A model generated the notes under the pieces. That model was given only the letters and a program-made list of their open reading frames with translations, was not told where the DNA came from and did no database searches. Below are positions 19,901 to 29,691 of a stretch of DNA of 41,561 nt, piece by piece (position 1 is the stretch's first letter; every line of letters starts with the position of its first letter). Where the stretch lies: contig NBMF01000025.1 in the NCBI GenBank assembly GCA_002084825.1, positions 1 through 41,561 on the forward strand, written 5' to 3'. The stretch comes from Fusobacteriia bacterium 4572_74. Its GTDB lineage: Bacteria; Fusobacteriota; Fusobacteriia; Fusobacteriales; Fusobacteriaceae. Position numbers and translations under genes: made by a program.

Positions 19901-20110
19901 ATGAAAAAAGGTATTCATCCTGATTATCACTTAATTAACGTTGAGTGTTCATGTGGAAACAAATTTGAAACTAGATCAACATATGCAAAAGAAACTTTAA
20001 ATGTAGCTGTTTGTTCTGAGTGTCATCCATTCTATACAGGTAAGGCGAAATTCGTTGATGCTGCTGGTAGAGTAGATAAGTTTAACAAAAGATACAACCT
20101 TAAGAAATAA
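19901..20110 (+). CDS. rpmE: Ribosomal protein L31, zinc-type
   Basis: [28 protein letters not shown]...[28 protein letters not shown]. Confidence 0.95.
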   Translation: MKKGIHPDYHLINVECSCGNKFETRSTYAKETLNVAVCSECHPFYTGKAKFVDAAGRVDKFNKRYNLKK

Positions 20111-20111
20111 T

Positions 20112-20146
20112 AAAAGTAGGACTTTTTTTAAAGTCCTATTTTTTTA
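20112..20146 (+). terminator. Terminator after rpmE
   Basis: AGTAGGACTTT...AAAGTCCTATTTTTTT. Confidence 0.8.
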
Positions 20147-20182
20147 GGGAAAAATAAGTATAAAAAAATTAGGAGGTAAAAA

Positions 20183-20806
20183 ATGTCAGTAATAGAAATT
20201 AACCACCCATTAGTACAACATAAATTAACTTTACTTAGAAATAAAGATGCAGAAACAAAATTATTTAGAGAAACTTTAACGGAAATAGCAGGATTGATGA
20301 CCTATGAAGCTACAAAGGACTTCAGATTAAAAGATGTAGAGGTAGAAACTCCGATAATGAAAACAACAGCTAAAGTATTAGCTGATAAGGTAGCTGTAGT
20401 TCCTATTTTAAGAGCAGGACTAGGTATGGTAGAAGGAATCACAACATTTATTCCAACGGCTAAAATAGGGCATATAGGAGTGTACAGAGATGAAAAAACA
20501 TTACAACCAGTATACTACTATTGTAAATTACCAGAAAATATAGCTGAGATGAAAGTTTTATTAGTAGATCCTATGCTTGCAACTGGTGGATCAGCAATCT
20601 ATTCAATCGATTACCTTAAAGAAGCAGGTGTAAAAGATATTTCATTTATGTGTATCATAGCAGCTCCTGAAGGAATTGCCAAAGTAATTGAAAAACATCC
20701 TGATGTAAATATCTTTGTAGGAAAGATAGATAAAGGATTAGATGAAAATTCATATATCTATCCAGGATTAGGAGATTGTGGAGACAGAATATTTGGAACT
20801 AAGTAA
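20183..20806 (+). CDS. upp: Uracil phosphoribosyltransferase
   Basis: [61 protein letters not shown]. Confidence 0.96.
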   Translation: MSVIEINHPLVQHKLTLLRNKDAETKLFRETLTEIAGLMTYEATKDFRLKDVEVETPIMKTTAKVLADKVAVVPILRAGLGMVEGITTFIPTAKIGHIGVYRDEKTLQPVYYYCKLPENIAEMKVLLVDPMLATGGSAIYSIDYLKEAGVKDISFMCIIAAPEGIAKVIEKHPDVNIFVGKIDKGLDENSYIYPGLGDCGDRIFGTK

Positions 20807-21018
20807 TAGGAAAGTAAAATAATATAATTTTGAAGACTTTCTTTAGGGAGAGTCCTCTTTTTATATAGTTTTTAATATGAAATTTAATAATTTTGTGTTA
20901 TCTTTAATATTGTAACTATAATAATTTTTATGCTGTTTTGTAAAAAAAATAAAACAAAAGATTGGATAATAGTATAGCTAAGTTATAAAAATTATAAAAA
21001 CAACAAAGGAGAGGTTGC

Positions 21019-21603
21019 ATGAAAGTATTGTATATAAAAGCGAGCCCAAAACCAGAAGATAAATCAGTTTCCCATAAACTTGCTAAAGCATTTATAGGGG
21101 AATATATAAAAAATAATCCAAAGGATGAAGTGACAGAACTAAATCTCCATGATAGGGGATGTCGACATGTAGATTATGAGATCCTATGTGATTCATTTGA
21201 GAGAAAAGGGCTTATGGTGGAAACAGCAAATAAATTTATGGAATATGATAAATATATAATTAGTTCTCCTATGTGGAATCTTTCAATTCCAGCGATTTTA
21301 AAATCTTATATAGACCTTATAACGGTAAAAGGAATTACTTTTGAATATAGTAAATTGGGAATTCCTATTGGTCTTGCAAAAGGAAAAAAGACAATTTATT
21401 TAGGATCTAGAGGAGGAGGATACCCATTCCCACTTTCACTGATTACATTTGATATGAGATATATAAAATATATATTTAGATTTATAGGAATAAAAGATTT
21501 TAAGAGTTTCATACTTGAAAATGTGGATAAATCACCGGAAAAAACAAAACAAAATTTTGAAAAAAATCTAGAAAAAGTCAAAAAATTAGCAATAAAATTT
21601 TAA
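21019..21603 (+). CDS. Flavodoxin-fold FMN-dependent NADH:quinone oxidoreductase / azoreductase-like
   Basis: MKVLYIKASPKPEDKSVS; ISSPMWNLSIPAILKSYIDLI; YLGSRGGGY. Confidence 0.8.
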   Translation: MKVLYIKASPKPEDKSVSHKLAKAFIGEYIKNNPKDEVTELNLHDRGCRHVDYEILCDSFERKGLMVETANKFMEYDKYIISSPMWNLSIPAILKSYIDLITVKGITFEYSKLGIPIGLAKGKKTIYLGSRGGGYPFPLSLITFDMRYIKYIFRFIGIKDFKSFILENVDKSPEKTKQNFEKNLEKVKKLAIKF

Positions 21604-21628
21604 TATGAAAAGAATAGGGTGGTAATAG

Positions 21629-22494
21629 ATGTATACAACTAGTAAATTTATGAAACAGCTTTTAAAATCAAATAAAATATATAATAAAGTGATAAAAGAT
21701 GTAAGAAAAGATCTATCTGAACTATCTTTTTTTGATAAAATAGAGATACAGGAAGAAAATTTAAAAGAAAATTTTAAAAAAAATTTTTTTTCTATATTTA
21801 TGTTGAGTTTAATAGAATTTTTAGAAGCTGAAAAAGAAGATATAGTTAAATATGGGAAATGTTTATTCTCCCTTAGAGGAATAATAACCTGTACAGATAA
21901 TATTATAGATAATGAGAGTAAGGGAGTCATATTTTTAAATGGGATAAAGGAGAAAACAACAGAAAATACTCTGTTAACCCTTCTACTTCAAAAGAATTTA
22001 GAAAAAATTATCTTTGAATTGGATGTAGAAAATACAGGGATAAGCAACAAAGTACTTGAAAGTATATATTTGATACATTATGTCTGGAGGGAAATGATGA
22101 ATTTAAAGATATATCAACTATATTATATAATTTAGGGATGTCTTTACAAGGGTTGGATGACCTCTGTGATATGGGAGAGGATTTTTGTGCTCAAAAGATA
22201 AATTTAGCTACTTCATTTTTCATGGAGAGATTAGAGATAGATGAGGAGACTGCAGCTAATTTGGATATTTTAGAGACTTCTGTTACAGAGGAATATTTAC
22301 AGAAAATCATGGGTTATTCTATGGAAAGTTTTAATATGTTAGAGGAGATAGGCTATCCAATCAATAAAAAATTAGGCATGAAATTACTGTTTCACCTATT
22401 TAAGATAAGGGGATTAGAAAATCTTTGGAATATTTATAAAGAGGAGGAAGAAAATGAAAAAAATAATTTTGGGATTTATGCTTTTTATGACTAG
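21629..22494 (+). pseudogene. Class I isoprenoid-synthase-like protein (squalene/phytoene-synthase-like), frameshifted
   Basis: ORF 21629-22135 has Asp-rich TDNIIDNE. The other frame, readable from ~22081 (LEGNDEFKDISTILYNLGMSLQGLDDLCDMGEDFCAQKINLATSFFMERLEI), resembles the PSY/SQS second Asp motif region. Confidence 0.45.
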
Positions 22495-22942
22495 TTTAAC
22501 ATTTACACAAGATGGATATACAGGCTATTGGATGATGCCGGAGGGGAAATTTATCATCCATATTGAAAAGGCTGAAAATGGTGAATATATAGGTCAAGTT
22601 GCCTGGCTGAAAGATCTATATTATCCTGAAGGGGATAAGATGGAAGGAATAGAGCAATATGATAGAAATAATTCAGATAAGAGCTTGAGAGTAGAAAGTA
22701 GAAAAGTTATGGGGCTGCCAGTTGTAGGAGAATTATTTGAAAAAAATGGTAAATTACAAGATGGATGGATCTATGATTCTTGGAATGGAAAGATGTATCA
22801 TGGGAGTGCCAAATTATTAGATGAAAATACTCTAAAATTAAGAGGATCATTTGATAAATGGGGAATTTTGGGATTGAGTCAAAAGGCTAAGAGGGTCGTA
22901 AACCTAGAAAAATACGGGATACTAACAGATGGGAAAGAATAA
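22454..22942 (+). CDS. DUF2147 domain secreted protein
   Basis: MKKIILGFMLFMTSLTFTQDGYTGYWMMPEGKFIIHI...GWIYDSWNGKMYHGSAKL. Confidence 0.75.
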   Translation: MKKIILGFMLFMTSLTFTQDGYTGYWMMPEGKFIIHIEKAENGEYIGQVAWLKDLYYPEGDKMEGIEQYDRNNSDKSLRVESRKVMGLPVVGELFEKNGKLQDGWIYDSWNGKMYHGSAKLLDENTLKLRGSFDKWGILGLSQKAKRVVNLEKYGILTDGKE

Positions 22943-23546
22943 TCACAGTGAAAGATCTAAGATTTTTTTTGATAAGGCTGCAAATACTAATTATGGTAAT
23001 TCAGAAAAATTAGATAAGTATATCCTAAAAAATATAGTTATAGACGATAAAACAACCATCCTTGATTTAGGATGCGGAGATGGAAGGTTTTTGCAAAAAT
23101 TAAGGGGGTTAAATTCAAATAACATTCTCTATGGATTGGATATATCTGACAAAATGTTGGAATTAGCTGACTCTAAAAATATAAAAAAATGTGGGTTTAC
23201 CCTTGGGGATAGTAGTTATTTACCCTATAGTGAGGGAAGTATAGACCTGATAGTCTGCTTAAATTCATTTCATCATTATTCGACTCCAGAGTTGACTCTA
23301 AAGGGAATAAAAAGAGTTTTAAGTTCAGAGGGAAGGGTAATAATAGGGGATATATTTACCCTTCCAATTATTACAGAGATAATTAATTTATATCTGCCAT
23401 ATAGTAAAAGTGGAGATTATAAGATGTATTCTAAGAGGAGTTTAGATAAATTATTTAATACAGAAGGGTTTAAAAATCAAAAGTTTTCTATAATATCTCC
23501 TTGGTTATTTGTGTCAGAATATAAAATAAAAAAATCATCCAATTAA
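22929..23546 (+). CDS. Class I SAM-dependent methyltransferase
   Basis: TILDLGCGDGRFL, GLDISDKMLELA, LNSFHHYSTPE motifs. Confidence 0.85.
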   Translation: MGKNNHSERSKIFFDKAANTNYGNSEKLDKYILKNIVIDDKTTILDLGCGDGRFLQKLRGLNSNNILYGLDISDKMLELADSKNIKKCGFTLGDSSYLPYSEGSIDLIVCLNSFHHYSTPELTLKGIKRVLSSEGRVIIGDIFTLPIITEIINLYLPYSKSGDYKMYSKRSLDKLFNTEGFKNQKFSIISPWLFVSEYKIKKSSN

Positions 23547-23559
23547 GGATGATTTTTTT
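23527..23559. terminator. Terminator
   Basis: AAAAAAATCATCC-AATTA-GGATGATTTTTTT. Confidence 0.8.
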
Positions 23560-23596
23560 CTATATAAACTACTAACTGTTAATTAACAATAGCTAA

Positions 23597-24730
23597 TTAA
23601 TAGCAATATTCATTTCTTTTGTCACCATTAAGGTCATTAGGGAATCTATATGTGAAACCAAGTGAGTAAGTAGTTGTTTGTAATGAAGATTCAGTACCAG
23701 AGAATCCGGCTAATGCATCAGCTGTATCAGTTTTTGTTGAAGAGTTATTAAATCCATATACGATAGCTCCATTGATAGTAAAATTAGGATTTACATCATA
23801 TCCAAGACCTGCTGTAATATGGTGTTCTACTATCGCTGGGAATAATGGCATAATTGTACTGGTTGGAACAGGATTTTTTCCATAGTTATATCCAAGTCTG
23901 ATTCTAAGAGTATCGGCAGCTAAATATTCCATTCCCACTGAGTAAACCATTTGATCGTCCCAGTTTAAAGGCATATCCATTGTTCCATTAGGTCCAAGTG
24001 CATCACTTGAAATTTCCATTTTTTCCATAGCAGATTTCCAACCTACCCATTTTACATCAGTAGCAAATATTAGTTTGTTTGTAATATGGTAAGATGTTCC
24101 TAATGTTAACTCAGAAGGCCATGCCATCTTCGCGGAACCATCATGTTTATTATTTGGGATTGGAGAGCCATCTCGCATCATTTTTACATTAATTGGAGTT
24201 TTCATTTCCATCGAAGAATAAGACATGAATGGTGCTATACCTACAGACCATTGAGGTGTTATAGCATAGGATGCAGCTAGGTTAAGAGTTCCATAACCAA
24301 CCTCTGACTCATGTGTTCCAACTGGACCCATTCCATAAATATCATCATAGCTAGCTCCCATTCCACCCTGTGCATAAGCACCTATTCCATATGTCCAATT
24401 TGAATTAGGATTTACATAGGCATATGAAAATGTAGGAATTGGATATTGTTGAGATTTAGCTTTTTTAGTATCTCCACCTTGAGTAGCTTCTACTGTAGGA
24501 TCTAAAACACTCATAGTAAAATTTAAAGTACTAGAATTTAGGTATGATAAGTTTGCTGGATTTGTATCTACAGCTGATGCAAAACCGATTACACCAACAC
24601 TAGCTCCTCCCATACCTGCTGATCTAGCAGTTCTAGCAGTACTAAGCATTCCATTGGTTGCATATGCAGAACCTGAGATTAATAATCCTAAAGCGATTAA
24701 TTTAAATGACGTTGATAGTTGTTTTTTCAT
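23597..24730 (-). CDS. OmpP1/FadL/TodX-family outer membrane protein
   Basis: Signal peptide; TNGMLSTARTARSAGMGGASVG..ASAVDTNPANL is a FadL-type N-terminus; beta-barrel pattern. Confidence 0.8.
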   Translation of the reverse strand: MKKQLSTSFKLIALGLLISGSAYATNGMLSTARTARSAGMGGASVGVIGFASAVDTNPANLSYLNSSTLNFTMSVLDPTVEATQGGDTKKAKSQQYPIPTFSYAYVNPNSNWTYGIGAYAQGGMGASYDDIYGMGPVGTHESEVGYGTLNLAASYAITPQWSVGIAPFMSYSSMEMKTPINVKMMRDGSPIPNNKHDGSAKMAWPSELTLGTSYHITNKLIFATDVKWVGWKSAMEKMEISSDALGPNGTMDMPLNWDDQMVYSVGMEYLAADTLRIRLGYNYGKNPVPTSTIMPLFPAIVEHHITAGLGYDVNPNFTINGAIVYGFNNSSTKTDTADALAGFSGTESSLQTTTYSLGFTYRFPNDLNGDKRNEYCY

Positions 24731-25195
24731 TTTATTCCCCCTTATAATATATGTGAAAATTTTATTATATAGATTTAAAAAAAATCTACAAATAAAGTTT
24801 TCAATTCGTTTGGTTATAGGACACAGTTAAAAATTATTATAATGTTTGTGAAATTAGTAATTTAAGTGTTCGAAAATACTCTTTTAAATATTTTATAATA
24901 ATGCACTTTAACCCTTTATAATTAAGGATATCATATAAATGATAAAAAATCAATTAATATTATAAAAACATAATATTAAAATTGTATAATGTAATGATGT
25001 GTGTAAAAAATATTTACATCAGACAACGGAAAGGAAATTTTAGGATTTAAATAATTCTTGGGTGAAGCCTAGTGTTGCATTTAATTTGATGATCTATGAA
25101 ATAAAAAAAATCAAATATTTTTTGAATATAGTAATAAGATTAAAATGATGCTATAATTCATCATTAATTTTTTTTGACAAATGGAGGGAATTTCG

Positions 25196-25828
25196 ATGGA
25201 TAGAGAAAAAATACGAAAAAAACTAAATGATGGAATAATAGGAAGAAAAAAATTTTTTAATAGTGCAGTATTGGCTAGTATTATAGAGATAGATGGGGAG
25301 TATAATTTTATTTTAGAAAAAAGATCAAAAAATATAAGACAAGGTGGAGAGATAAGTTTTCCTGGAGGAGGATGGGAAAAAACAGATAAAAATTTTGAAG
25401 ATACAGCTGTAAGGGAAACTGTAGAAGAATTGGGGATATTTCCTGAAAATATAGAGATACTAGGGAAATTAGGAACTCTCATAATACCTGCTGGTGTATT
25501 GATAGAAGCATATGTAGGTGAGATCTTATGTAAGGTAGAAAATTTAAATATAAATATAGAGGAAGTGGATGAAATTTTGATAGTTCCTATAGATTATTTT
25601 AGAAATAACCCTCCTAAACTTGAAAAAATAACTGTACAGATGCATCCTTTCTGTGAAGTTAATGGGAAAAGAGTAGAATTTCCAGCTAAATATTATAATT
25701 TACCTGAAAAATATCATAAGCCTTGGAATGGAAGGGAAAGAGAGGTATATATATATGAATATCAGGGGGAAGTTATTTGGGGAATTACAGCAGATATAAT
25801 TTATGAAATTATAAATAAAATAATTTAA
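25196..25828 (+). CDS. NUDIX hydrolase, CoA pyrophosphatase-like
   Basis: GGEISFPGGGWEKTDKNFEDTAVRETVEELGI Nudix box. Confidence 0.85.
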   Translation: MDREKIRKKLNDGIIGRKKFFNSAVLASIIEIDGEYNFILEKRSKNIRQGGEISFPGGGWEKTDKNFEDTAVRETVEELGIFPENIEILGKLGTLIIPAGVLIEAYVGEILCKVENLNINIEEVDEILIVPIDYFRNNPPKLEKITVQMHPFCEVNGKRVEFPAKYYNLPEKYHKPWNGREREVYIYEYQGEVIWGITADIIYEIINKII

Positions 25829-25835
25829 GAGACAA

Positions 25836-25884
25836 GAAAAAATAACCAAACTAGATTATTTAAATCTGGTTTGGTTATTTTTTA
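25836..25884. terminator. Terminator
   Basis: AAAAAATAACCAAACTAGATT...AATCTGGTTTGGTTATTTTTT. Confidence 0.85.
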
Positions 25885-26061
25885 TTATCTAGGAAATTAA
25901 ATACTATATCACGTTATTTTTTCATCAAATCTTTCCTAATCTAGTCAACTTTTAGAGTATGTGATATAATAGAAATAAATAAAATTTGAAATTAACCTCA
26001 ATATTTTTTTAAAGATCTAATAAAAAATATGAGATTTTAAATTATCTATGGAGGAAAAATT

Positions 26062-26913
26062 GTGAATAAAAATTGTGAAATATTAGATATAAAAAATATA
26101 GATTTAAATGGGTTTAAGACTCGTGGGGAGATGGCTACTGACAGCTTGAGAAAAACTTATAGAAAAAAAATATGGAGAAAATTTGTCAAAGCGATAAAGG
26201 ATTTTAATTTGATAGAAGATGGCGATAAGATAGCAGTAGGAGTATCCGGGGGTAAGGACAGTCTATTACTCTGTAAATTATTTCAAGAATTAGCCAGGGA
26301 TAGAACTAAAAATTTTGAGCTTAAATTTATCTCTATGAATCCAGGATTTGAATCTATGGATATAGACCAATTTAAAAAAAACTTGGAGGAGTTAGAGATA
26401 CCATGTGAATTATTTGAGGCAAATGTATGGGAAGTAGCCTTTGAACAAAATCCAGAAAATCCCTGTTTTTTATGTGCAAAGATGAGAAGGGGAGTACTAT
26501 ATAAAAAAGTGGAGGAGCTTGGATTCAATAAATTAGCCTTGGGGCATCATTTTGATGATGTAATAGAGACTACTATGATAAATATGTTCTATGCAGGAAC
26601 TATAAAAACTATGATCCCAAAGGTGAAATCTACTAGTGGCAAACTATCTCTTATTAGACCTATGGTCTATATAAAAGAATCTGAAATAATTAATTTTACC
26701 AAAAGAAACGGGATAAAGCCTATGAGCTGTGGATGTCCAGTAGAAGGTGAAAAGACTGATTCTAAAAGAGCGGAATTAAAAAAATTATTAAAAACTTTAG
26801 AAACTACAAACCCAAATATAAAACAGAGTATATTTAATTCTATGAAAAATATAAACTTAGATTATGTGTTAGATTATACAAGGGGAAATAAGAAGGATAA
26901 GTACCCCCTCTAA
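26062..26913 (+). CDS. TtcA-like PP-loop ATPase (tRNA 2-thiolation family), copy 1
   Basis: GVSGGKDSLLL; CFLCAKMRRG; LGHHFDDVIET; SCGCPV; GTG start after GGAGG. Confidence 0.8.
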   Translation: MNKNCEILDIKNIDLNGFKTRGEMATDSLRKTYRKKIWRKFVKAIKDFNLIEDGDKIAVGVSGGKDSLLLCKLFQELARDRTKNFELKFISMNPGFESMDIDQFKKNLEELEIPCELFEANVWEVAFEQNPENPCFLCAKMRRGVLYKKVEELGFNKLALGHHFDDVIETTMINMFYAGTIKTMIPKVKSTSGKLSLIRPMVYIKESEIINFTKRNGIKPMSCGCPVEGEKTDSKRAELKKLLKTLETTNPNIKQSIFNSMKNINLDYVLDYTRGNKKDKYPL

Positions 26914-26945
26914 ATCTCCCCCTTTGAATAAATGAAGGAGAATTT

Positions 26946-27890
26946 ATGAAAATAGAAAATATTGAAGATTTAGATAATTTAAAATATGAAAATTTTAGAT
27001 TTCAAATTATAGATAATGAATTGATTATAAAAAACATTGAAGAAAAATATGAGATAAAGTTTCCTTTAAATGAAAAAAACAGGGTAAAAATAGCTGAATC
27101 TATAGAAAAACTTATAGGTTTAAAATTAAGAATTTCAAAATTAGATGGGAGAGAGATTATAAAATATATTGAATCTAAGGGATTTAATAAGAATATCTGG
27201 AGTCTGGCTGGGAAGGCTATGTGTGATTATAATATGATTGAAGAGGGAGACAGGATAGCTGTAGGAGTATCGGGAGGTAAGGACAGTCTTGCCCTCCTAA
27301 ATATACTAGTACGTGTAAAAATGATCACCAAGGTGAATTTTGAGATAATTCCTATTCATATCCATCCCAAGCAAAAGAGTATTGCCACAAATGAAATTGA
27401 AGATTATTGTAAATTCTTAGGACTAGAACTAATGGTAGAAGAAACCAATCTAGAGGATATCTTATTTGGAGAAAATAAGATGAAAAATCCTTGTTTTATG
27501 TGTGGACGTATGAGGAGAGGGATCCTCTATAGATTGATGAAGGAAAAAAATATAAACAAATTAGCATTGGGTCATCATAAGGACGATATTATTGAAACAT
27601 TTTTACTCAATACTTTTTATCAGGGGAATTTAGGGGTTATGAAACCAAAATATATGTCTAAAGAACATGGGGTAGAAGTTATCAGACCTATGGCATATAT
27701 AGAAGAAAGTACCATAATTAAGTATGCTCAGAAGATAAAACTACCGATATTAAAATCTGAATGTGAGTATGAAATAAGTAAAGATTCTAAGAGGTTAGAA
27801 GTAAAAGAAATGATAGAAGAGCTGGGTAAAAAAAGTAAAAATATTAGGAGTGTAATTTTTAACAGTATAAAACCATTGTTAGTAGATTAA
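26946..27890 (+). CDS. TtcA-like PP-loop ATPase, copy 2 with N-terminal extension
   Basis: GVSGGKDSLAL; CFMCGRMRRG; LGHHKDDIIET; ~90-residue N-terminal extension not in copy 1. Confidence 0.78.
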   Translation: MKIENIEDLDNLKYENFRFQIIDNELIIKNIEEKYEIKFPLNEKNRVKIAESIEKLIGLKLRISKLDGREIIKYIESKGFNKNIWSLAGKAMCDYNMIEEGDRIAVGVSGGKDSLALLNILVRVKMITKVNFEIIPIHIHPKQKSIATNEIEDYCKFLGLELMVEETNLEDILFGENKMKNPCFMCGRMRRGILYRLMKEKNINKLALGHHKDDIIETFLLNTFYQGNLGVMKPKYMSKEHGVEVIRPMAYIEESTIIKYAQKIKLPILKSECEYEISKDSKRLEVKEMIEELGKKSKNIRSVIFNSIKPLLVD

Positions 27891-27929
27891 AACTAAAATT
27901 TTTACAAAATTTTTTAATACAAAAGCTTA

Positions 27930-28060
27930 CGGAGGTTCACAGAGTTAAATTATTTTTTGGTTAGAATCTTTTTTTTGTCACTGAGATTCACTGAGGGTCA
28001 GATGAGAGTTACACAGAGTTTTCTCTGTGTAACTCTCTTTTTTCCTTTGTGTCCATTCGT
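27930..28060. repeat. ACAGAG/CTCTGTG-rich intergenic repeat with perfect 15-bp hairpin
   Basis: GGAGGTTCACAGAGTTA, CACTGAGATTCACTGAGG, GAGAGTTACACAGAG-TTTT-CTCTGTGTAACTCTC (28004-28037), CTTTGTGTCC. Confidence 0.7.
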
Positions 28061-28364
28061 AACTATCTTTTTATCAATTTTCAATTATCCTCTTTCATTT
28101 GCCTCCTGTGCTCTTCTAAAAACTTCCCCTTGTAATTATACCCTTATAGTCGAAATATATTAAATGAAAAGGCCGTAAATCCATTGGTATTATTGGGATA
28201 GAGAGGATGTTTTTTAAAATATATCATGGTGAGAAAAAGCGTGTCATGAAGAGATAAATGGTATCACTATGACACCTTTTTAGGGTATAAATAGTAGTTT
28301 AATTACAGTAATTTACAACCTTTAAATACTATAGAATGTGAATTTTTATCGAGTAATTAAATAA

Positions 28365-28404
28365 AAAAATAGATATTTTCTATGATTAGAAAATATCTAT
28401 TTTT
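28365..28404. terminator. Terminator
   Basis: AAAAATAGATATTTTCTA-TGAT-TAGAAAATATCTATTTTT, 18-bp arms. Confidence 0.9.
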
Positions 28405-28409
28405 AATTA

Positions 28410-28920
28410 TTATTTATTTGTTTGTTTTAAGTTTATCTCGTCTAATCTAGCTTTAACTGTATCTATAAACCATTTTCTATCTTCAGGATTTTCTTTTATA
28501 TCTACATTATCTACATTAATTCTCAAGATATTTGAAAGATTATAAGAGTTAAAATAACTTTTATAATTTTGATTCAAACTTTCCCAATAAGATTTAGGGA
28601 CAATTTTTTCATAGTCTCTACCCCTTTTAGAGATCTTATCAATAGCACCTTCTACAGATGACTCTAGATAGATCATTAATTTAGGAGGAGATAGATGTTC
28701 TAGCATATTATGAAGGAGTTCCTCATAAAGTTCAAATTCTTCAGGAGTCATATCTCCATCTTCCATAAGCATCCTAGCAAAGATAACATCACCATAGATA
28801 CTCCTGTCCATAACACAGCCATCCAATAAATTAGCTTCCTTTATCATCTTAAATCTTTTATTTACCTAAAGTACTCTTTCCAGCTCCTACAACACCATCA
28901 ATACAAATAATTCCGTTCAT
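28410..28920 (-). pseudogene. Deoxynucleoside kinase with internal deletion
   Basis: ATG at 28920 reads MNGIICIDGVVGAGKSTLGK* (P-loop); after ~28860 another frame reads (N)KRFKMIKEANLLDGCVMDRSIYGDVIFARM...; the intervening lid/substrate segment is missing. Confidence 0.85.
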
Positions 28921-29000
28921 GTCATCTCCATTCAATCTCGTTTTTTTAAAATATTCTTTATAATACATCATTTGCCTCACAAAAATTTATTAATATAAAA

Positions 29001-29594
29001 TTATTTACTTATTTTTTTTAAGATATCTTTTATAGCCATTTCTATAGTCTCATATGAATCTAAGTCTTTAGAAGTTACGAATTTATCTATATCTTTTTTT
29101 GAATATCCAAGGGATCCTAAAGCTAGATAAATATCTTCCTCTAACTGAGCCTTAATACTGCTATTACCATTATCTATACTGTCTACAAGTTGAAAGTTTT
29201 TCATCTTGTCTTTCACATCAACTATGAGTTTCTGTGATTTTTTAGCTCCTAATTTAGGAACCTTAGTTAAGAGTTTGGTATCCTCATTGGCTATGATTTG
29301 TTTCAAATCGTTGATAGTGAATGTTGATAGGATAGCCAAGCCAAGGGACATTCCTATTCCATTTACATTGATTAGGATCTCAAAGAAATCTCTTTCTCTT
29401 TCTTCTGCAAATCCAATTAATTTAAACATATCTTCCTTTACATGATTATAGATATATAATCTTGTAGTTTCACCTAGTTTAATTTTATCTAAAGTTTGGA
29501 GGGATACAAACACCTTATAACCAATACCATTTACATCTACGGCAACATATCCCATTTTTTTTATGGTGATCTTACCATCTAAATATTCAAACAT
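29001..29594 (-). CDS. ruvA: Holliday junction branch migration protein RuvA
   Basis: MFEYLDGKITIKKMGYVAVDVNGIGYKVFVS; ILINVNGIGMSLGLAIL; VPKLGAKKSQKLIVDVKDKM. Confidence 0.93.
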   Translation of the reverse strand: MFEYLDGKITIKKMGYVAVDVNGIGYKVFVSLQTLDKIKLGETTRLYIYNHVKEDMFKLIGFAEERERDFFEILINVNGIGMSLGLAILSTFTINDLKQIIANEDTKLLTKVPKLGAKKSQKLIVDVKDKMKNFQLVDSIDNGNSSIKAQLEEDIYLALGSLGYSKKDIDKFVTSKDLDSYETIEMAIKDILKKISK

Positions 29595-29691
29595 AAATTC
29601 TCCTTTTGCTTTTCCTTTTTATGGTTTCTCTAAAAATAGATAGCAATAGGCTTCACCTTATGAGGGAGAAACCGACAACAAGGGAAGAGGG

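Noticed and set aside
25000-25190. Possible riboswitch or gene remnant upstream of the NUDIX gene
   Set aside because: No recognised riboswitch consensus or convincing protein similarity by eye; Infernal/Rfam would be needed.
27957-28163. ORF of 68 aa
   Set aside because: Lies over the ACAGAG repeat/hairpin region; Phe/Leu/Ser-rich with no recognisable domain.
3869-28180. Shared 11-mer AGGCCGTAAAT at 3869 and 28170
   Set aside because: An 11-mer match is expected by chance in a window this long; flanks do not extend.
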